Source: Avoscillospira sp045652125
Lineage (GTDB): Bacteria; Bacillota; Clostridia; Oscillospirales; Oscillospiraceae
Length of the DNA stretch: 64,000 nucleotides
Reading direction: 5' to 3'
Assembly (NCBI GenBank): GCA_045652125.1
Contig: JAZRTT010000023.1
Location: 1-64,000, forward strand
Below are positions 59,441-64,000 of the stretch, in pieces. Both the position numbers and the translations under genes were made by a program. The notes below the pieces were generated by a model. That model was not told where the DNA came from. It saw only the letters and a program-made list of their open reading frames with translations, and made no database searches. Each line of letters begins with the position of its first letter. Position 1 is the stretch's first letter.

Positions 59441-61039
59441 TTATGGACGCTTAAATTTCCATTCGAGGTAATCGTCATAAGTTCCCATGCGGTCAATGAT
59501 AGAGCCGTCAGGCTGGAATTCAATGATTCGGTTGGCAACAGACTGCAGCATTTCATGGTCGTGTGTTGCCAGCAGGATATTGCCGGGGAAGGCGATAAGA
59601 CCCTTGTTGACAGCTTGAATGGACTCCATGTCCAGATGATTGGTAGGCTGATCCATGAGGACCACATTAGCCCCGGAAAGCATCATTCTGGAAAGCATAC
59701 AGCGGACTTTCTCACCGCCGGACAGTACATGAACCGGCTTAAAGGCATCTTCGCCGGAAAACAGCATTCTGCCGAGGAAGCCACGGAGATAGACGTCATC
59801 TTTTTTTGCCGAAAAATCACGGATCCAGTCTACCAGAGATTCTTCATGCCCTTCAAAATATTCCGTATTATCCTTGGGCAAATAGGTCCGGCTTGTGGTC
59901 TGACCCCATTTGACGGTGCCTTCGTCCGGCTCCATCTCGCCCATAAGGATCTTGAACATGACGGTCTGAGCCAGCTCATTTTCACCGACAAAGCCGATCT
60001 TATCGCCTTTTTTCAGGTTAAAGGTGACTTTGTCCAGCAGCTTTACGCCGTCCACAGTTTTGGAGACATCGGTGACAAATACGATGTCTTTGCCAACTTC
60101 TCTTTCAGGAGAAAATCCCACAAAGGGGTATCGCCGGGAGGAGGCGGGCATTTCTTCGATGGAGAGCTTGTCCAACAGCTTTCTGCGGGAAGTGGCCTGT
60201 TTGCTCTTGGCTTTATTGGCGGCAAAGCGTGCAATAAAGGTCTGCAGCTCCTCGATCTTCTCTGCGTTCCTTTTATTTTTGTTTTTGATCAGGTTCTGAA
60301 TTAACTGGGAGGATTCATACCAGAAATCGTAGTTACCTACATACATCTTGATCTTACCGTAGTCAATGTCGACGATATGGGTACAGACGGTATTAAGGAA
60401 GTGGCGGTCGTGGCTGACCACGATGACCGTGCCCTCATAGTCCAGCAGAAAATCCTCCAGCCAGTTGATGGCTTCAATGTCCAGGTTATTGGTGGGTTCG
60501 TCCAGCATAATGATATCCGGTTTGCCGAACAAGGCACGTGCCAGCAGGATTTTCACTTTCAGTCTGGGATCCGTGTCACCCATGATATCATAATGAAGCT
60601 CTACAGGGATTCCCAGTCCCTGTAAAATACGGCTGGCATCGGATTCTGCTTCCCAGCCATCCATCTCTGCAAATTCCGCTTCCAGTTCTGCAGCACGCAG
60701 ACCATCTTCTTCTGAGAAATCTTCTTTGCCATAGAGTGCGTCCTTTTCCTGCATAACTGCAAAGAGCTTTTCGTTTCCCTGTATGACTGTATCCATAACC
60801 GTCAGATCATCGTATTGGTTCTGATCCTGCTTCAAAACGGACATACGAACGTCTGGCTGGATGGAAACAAAACCGCTTGTGCTTTCCAAATCGCCGGAGA
60901 GTACTTTCAAAAAGGTGGATTTACCCGCACCGTTGGCACCAATGATGCCGTAACAGTTTCCTGCCACGAACTGCAGATCGACCTGTTTGAACAGGACGCT
61001 GCCGCCGAACTGAACGGAAAGATTACTGACTGTGATCAT
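59441..61039 (-). CDS. ABC-F family ATPase (YbiT-like)
   Basis: A 532-residue, two-domain ABC-F protein without membrane segments. Domain 1: Walker A GANGAGKST (34-42), Walker B IIMLDEPTNNLD, but the signature reads MGDTDPRLKVKILL instead of LSGGQ. An inter-domain linker follows (KNKRNAEKIEELQTFIARF). Domain 2 lacks a normal Walker A (GENELAQTVMFK) and has MDQPTNHLD, with Gln in place of Glu, though its signature VLSGGEKVR is intact. ABC-F proteins act on ribosomes. YbiT-like members are known for a divergent second Walker A. No resistance function can be inferred. Confidence 0.88.
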   Translation of the reverse strand: MITVSNLSVQFGGSVLFKQVDLQFVAGNCYGIIGANGAGKSTFLKVLSGDLESTSGFVSIQPDVRMSVLKQDQNQYDDLTVMDTVIQGNEKLFAVMQEKDALYGKEDFSEEDGLRAAELEAEFAEMDGWEAESDASRILQGLGIPVELHYDIMGDTDPRLKVKILLARALFGKPDIIMLDEPTNNLDIEAINWLEDFLLDYEGTVIVVSHDRHFLNTVCTHIVDIDYGKIKMYVGNYDFWYESSQLIQNLIKNKNKRNAEKIEELQTFIARFAANKAKSKQATSRRKLLDKLSIEEMPASSRRYPFVGFSPEREVGKDIVFVTDVSKTVDGVKLLDKVTFNLKKGDKIGFVGENELAQTVMFKILMGEMEPDEGTVKWGQTTSRTYLPKDNTEYFEGHEESLVDWIRDFSAKKDDVYLRGFLGRMLFSGEDAFKPVHVLSGGEKVRCMLSRMMLSGANVVLMDQPTNHLDMESIQAVNKGLIAFPGNILLATHDHEMLQSVANRIIEFQPDGSIIDRMGTYDDYLEWKFKRP

Positions 61040-61144
61040 GTTACCTTCTACCTCGCATAAAAATTCAGTTCATTATAGCACGGCAAATGAATTATGGCAA
61101 TCCTTAAGAAAGATAAGCTCTTTTTGAATTTTCTGTAAATCCCC

Positions 61145-61172
61145 TTGCAAATTTTGAAAAAGGGGGTATAAT
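61145..61172 (+). promoter_or_regulatory. Promoter of htpG
   Basis: TTGCAA, 16 bases, TATAAT, directly before the CIRCE element. Confidence 0.8.
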
Positions 61173-61176
61173 AGGC

Positions 61177-61203
61177 TTAGCACTCAACGAACAAGAGTGC
61201 TAA
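61177..61203 (+). promoter_or_regulatory. CIRCE operator (HrcA binding site)
   Basis: TTAGCACTC, 9 bases, GAGTGCTAA: a perfect 9-bp inverted repeat identical to the CIRCE consensus, at the start of the htpG transcript. HrcA would repress htpG until heat stress. Confidence 0.95.
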
Positions 61204-61233
61204 GCTTATTATATTTACCGAGGAAGTGCGAAT

Positions 61234-63141
61234 ATGGAAAAGAAACAATTTCAGGCGGAGAGCAAGCGATTGCTGGATTTGATGATCAACTCCATTTATA
61301 CCAATCAGGAGATTTTTCTCAGGGAGATCATTTCCAATGCCTCCGATGCCATAGATAAACTGGCTTATCAGGCGTTGACCGATCAAAATGTAGGTCTGAA
61401 CCGTGACGATTTTGCCATCTGGCTGAAGGCTGACGAGAAATACCGCCTGCTGACCATTTCCGATAACGGGATCGGTATGTCCAAGGCCGAAATGGAAGAA
61501 AATCTGGGAACCATCGCTAAGAGCGGTTCGCTTGCATTTAAGAAAGAACTGGATGATAATGCCGATGTGGATATTATCGGTCAGTTTGGTGTTGGCTTCT
61601 ATTCCGCTTTCATGGTGGCGGATAATGTGACGGTTGTTTCCAAAAAATTCGGCAGCGAAGAAGCCTGGATGTGGCAGTCCTCAGGTGCAGACGGGTACAC
61701 CATGACGCCCTGTGACAAGGAAACTGCAGGTACGGATATCATTCTCAAACTGAAAGAAGACTCCGAGGATGAGCAGTATTCCCGGTATCTGAAAACTTGG
61801 GAATTGCGTAATTTGGTGAAGAAATATTCCGATTATATCCGTTATCCGGTAAAAATGGACGTGGAAAACCAGAGAATGAAAGAAATGCCTGCACCCAAGG
61901 AAGGGGAGGAGGCACCGAAGCCGGAGTATGAGACGGTGGTTGAGACAGAAGTATTCAACTCCATGATTCCCCTGTGGCAGCGGCCAAAAAAAGACATCAC
62001 CGAGGAAGAATACAGCGGCTTCTATAAGGATAAATATTTTGATTATGAAGACCCTCTGACCACGATCCACTTCAGTGTGGAGGGAGCTGTGACCTATAAG
62101 GCCATGCTGTTTATTCCCGGCAGAGCTCCCTACGATTATTACACCAAGGAGTATAAGAAAGGTCTGCAGCTTTATTCTTCCGGAGTTCTTATTATGGAGA
62201 ACTGCGAGGACCTGCTGCCGGAGCATTTCCGCTTCGTTAAGGGCATTGTGGATTCTCAGGACCTGAGCCTGAATATTTCCAGAGAAATGCTCCAGCATGA
62301 CCGGCAGCTGAAGGTGATCGCTTCCAATCTGGAAAAGAAGATCAAAGCGGAACTGGTAAAACTTCTCAAGAATGACCGGGAGAAGTATGAAAAGTTCTTT
62401 GAAGCCTTTGGACGTCAGTTAAAATACGGTGTAGTGACGGAATACGGCGTACACAAGGAGCTGCTGCAGGAACTGCTTTTATTCTGGTCTGCCAAGGAAG
62501 AAAAGCTTGTGACTTTGCAGGAATATGCAGATGCTATGGGCGAAGATCAAAAGTACCTCTATTATGCTTCCGGTGAAAGCCGCAGCCGGCTGAGCCAATT
62601 GCCGCAGGCAGAAACGGTTCGTGAGAAGGGCTATGATATTCTGTTCTTTACCGACGATGTGGACGAATTTATTCCCCAGACCCTTTTGAGATTTGCCGAG
62701 AAGGAATTCCGCAATATTGCTGCTGAGGATTTGGGATTGCAGACCGATGAGGAGAAGAAACTGGCCGAAGAACACGCACAGGCCAATCAGCCTGTTCTGG
62801 ACTTTGTTAAGGAAATTCTTGGTGAGAAGGTTAAGGAAGTCCGCATGAGCAAGACACTTCGCAGTCATCCCGTATGTCTGGCACCGGAACCCGGCATGAG
62901 CTTTGAGATGGAAAAGTACATGAAACGGGTGAACCCGGAGTTTGCCTATGAAACCGGTCGGATTCTTGAACTGAACGGAGAACACGCTGTCTTTTCTGTT
63001 TTGAAAAACGCCATGGAAACAGACAGGGAAAAAGCGGAAAAATATGCAAAACTTCTGTGGTGTCAGGCGTTGCTGATTGCCGATCTCCCCATAGAGAATC
63101 CAACGGAGTACACCGATTTGGTTTGCAGTTTAATCGTTTAA
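61234..63141 (+). CDS. htpG: Molecular chaperone HtpG (Hsp90)
   Basis: A 635-residue Hsp90. The N-terminal GHKL ATPase has LREIISNASDAIDKL, ISDNGIGMSKAEM, LGTIAKSGS and GQFGVGFYSAFMV. The middle domain carries ISREMLQHDRQLKV with the catalytic-loop Arg, and a C-terminal dimerisation domain follows. Full length for the family. The start has CGAGGAAGTGCGAAT upstream. Confidence 0.97.
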   Translation: MEKKQFQAESKRLLDLMINSIYTNQEIFLREIISNASDAIDKLAYQALTDQNVGLNRDDFAIWLKADEKYRLLTISDNGIGMSKAEMEENLGTIAKSGSLAFKKELDDNADVDIIGQFGVGFYSAFMVADNVTVVSKKFGSEEAWMWQSSGADGYTMTPCDKETAGTDIILKLKEDSEDEQYSRYLKTWELRNLVKKYSDYIRYPVKMDVENQRMKEMPAPKEGEEAPKPEYETVVETEVFNSMIPLWQRPKKDITEEEYSGFYKDKYFDYEDPLTTIHFSVEGAVTYKAMLFIPGRAPYDYYTKEYKKGLQLYSSGVLIMENCEDLLPEHFRFVKGIVDSQDLSLNISREMLQHDRQLKVIASNLEKKIKAELVKLLKNDREKYEKFFEAFGRQLKYGVVTEYGVHKELLQELLLFWSAKEEKLVTLQEYADAMGEDQKYLYYASGESRSRLSQLPQAETVREKGYDILFFTDDVDEFIPQTLLRFAEKEFRNIAAEDLGLQTDEEKKLAEEHAQANQPVLDFVKEILGEKVKEVRMSKTLRSHPVCLAPEPGMSFEMEKYMKRVNPEFAYETGRILELNGEHAVFSVLKNAMETDREKAEKYAKLLWCQALLIADLPIENPTEYTDLVCSLIV

Positions 63142-63299
63142 TAAAAGTCCTAATTCGACTTCGTGTTTCTACTTGCTTAGACAACTAAACTAACCGCATA
63201 ATTATTCGTTCCATCCAGTTTTAGACTTTTTGGATAGTCCTTGGGTGGAGAGCAAGTTTTGGAAACACTTTGGCAACATGAAGCCGAATATTCAAACAA

Positions 63300-63336
63300 G
63301 AAAAGGCACTCCCTTTATGGGAAGTGCCTTTTTCAC
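63300..63336. terminator. Terminator between htpG and the HNH gene
   Basis: AAAAGGCACT-CCC pairs with GGGAAGTGCCTTTT around TTTAT, with a one-base bulge. A and T runs on both sides serve both convergent genes. Confidence 0.65.
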
Positions 63337-63358
63337 TTTTTTTGTATTCAATTTTTAC

Positions 63359-64000
63359 TTAAAGATTCGACTTTTCTAAGTTATGGTCTCGGCAAAGCAT
63401 CTGCCCATTTTCCAGCGTGGTATGTCCACCTCTACTCCAAGGAACCTTATGGTCGGCGTGCATTTCCTCAATCGCCCAGACCTTCGTTTTTCCCTCTGCT
63501 GCACACATCGGACACACGCCACCTTGCCGCTCATACATCGTTCGTTTTTCATTATCGGTGAACGCACGAATAGAAAGCGCCTTTTCTTTGGTTTTACCGC
63601 TTAGCAGATACTCATATACGCCCTTTTGCTTCGTAACATCATCATCTTGCAAAAGCCGTTTGATTTCAGCCTCAAGCTCATTTGGGTCGTAAATGTTCCT
63701 GCCATACTCATTGTAAAGCAGTCCCCATTCAAGACCTTTCATCAATTTTGCCCGATAAGTCGGGAATGTCAGTTCAATCCAATCAACAACTGTCTTGAAA
63801 TACTGTTTCAATGGTGTAGCGTGTGTATCGTGCTGGTGCTCTGCCATGTACTGTTCAATCGTTTTTCCCTCGGCAGAAGAAATCCACGAAAGCACAGTTT
63901 CCAAGTAATCCTGTCGAATTGGCGTACCGGACATGTACCGCTCTCCAATTCGATATGCTATGCACTGGTTCTTGCTAAAATACTGCTTTGCATCACTCAG
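63359..64000 (-). CDS. HNH endonuclease-domain protein, C-terminal part (cut by window edge)
   Basis: The frame stays open from the first ATG (63934) to the right edge (KQYFSKNQCIAYRIGERY precedes it), so the gene probably continues. The C-terminal HNH domain has CPMC, EMHADHKVPWSRGGHT (His-Asp-His type core) and NGQMLCRDHNLEKSN. The upstream ~110 residues (RQDYLETVLSWI, EQYMAEHQHD) match the middle of DUF262-linked HNH proteins. Such proteins occur in restriction or defence roles. I judge it partial and of DUF262-HNH type, the N-terminal domain being outside the window. Confidence 0.75.
   Translation of the reverse strand: MSDAKQYFSKNQCIAYRIGERYMSGTPIRQDYLETVLSWISSAEGKTIEQYMAEHQHDTHATPLKQYFKTVVDWIELTFPTYRAKLMKGLEWGLLYNEYGRNIYDPNELEAEIKRLLQDDDVTKQKGVYEYLLSGKTKEKALSIRAFTDNEKRTMYERQGGVCPMCAAEGKTKVWAIEEMHADHKVPWSRGGHTTLENGQMLCRDHNLEKSNL

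Noticed and set aside
1..64000. CRISPR arrays, insertion sequences and integrase genes
   Set aside because: No regularly spaced repeats and no transposase or recombinase-like reading frames were found in the window.

Overview
The window looks like a chromosomal segment of a spore-former-lineage Firmicute, class Clostridia, probably an Oscillospiraceae/Ruminococcaceae-type gut anaerobe. This is inferred from a Spo0A gene, a large Alu-type SRP RNA, a T-box leader, a CIRCE operator, an S-layer-homology protein, YlmH, FakA/YloU and strong GGAGG ribosome binding sites. No species can be named from sequence reading alone.

Layout. (1) 1-3650 is an accessory stretch: a SWIM zinc-finger protein cut by the left edge, two small proteins of unknown function, a small membrane protein, and a 516-residue fusion of an XRE helix-turn-helix with a shrunken, apparently inactive PolC-type DNA polymerase core. 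3653-4900 is gene-poor and holds hairpins, tRNA-Val(CAC) and a partial copy of that tRNA's 3' end. (2) 4897-7489 is a phospholipid/undecaprenyl-phosphate operon on the minus strand (acyltransferase, PssA, DUF368 transporter). (3) 7586-16543 is one plus-strand operon that resembles an expanded dlt (D-alanylation) system: an FG-GAP lipoprotein, two DltA-like adenylating enzymes, a GNAT, a carrier protein, an MBOAT (DltB-like), an SGNH-like protein (DltD-like) and a 47-residue DltX-like microprotein ending in FIYEAF. (4) 16591-19447 is metNIQ behind a T-box leader with an ATG specifier. (5) 19662-27222 is rpoBC. (6) 27267-36280, all minus strand, holds fakA/Asp23, SRP RNA, acpP, rpoD, dnaG, dgt, yigZ, hflX and rpmE. 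(7) 36529-43814 is mixed housekeeping: DUF554, xpt, tmk, mntP, a YcxB-like protein, glnA, degV, and a GMP synthetase that lacks its amidotransferase half. (8) 44222-45985 is an AT-rich B12-binding radical SAM gene. (9) 46202-63141 holds ylmH, DUF896, a tyrosine phosphatase, two tRNA-Ser genes, an SLH surface protein, pgi, a ROK glucokinase, a homocysteine methyltransferase, pncB, an OMP-decarboxylase-like protein with an altered catalytic motif, a ferredoxin, spo0A, ridA, an ABC-F protein and htpG. (10) The right edge cuts an HNH endonuclease-domain gene.

The strongest candidates for something undescribed are the XRE-PolC fusion (1893-3443) and the expanded dlt-like operon (7664-16543). The second would activate an amino acid with one or two different enzymes, load it on one carrier, pass it across the membrane through MBOAT and the DltX-like tyrosine, and place it on a surface polymer. 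Lesser points of interest are the PyrF-like protein with Met in place of the catalytic Lys, the stand-alone GMP synthetase domain, a Trp/Asp/Cys-rich segment in the SLH protein, and several palindromic operators inside promoters (mntP, acpP, ferredoxin) and upstream of spo0A.
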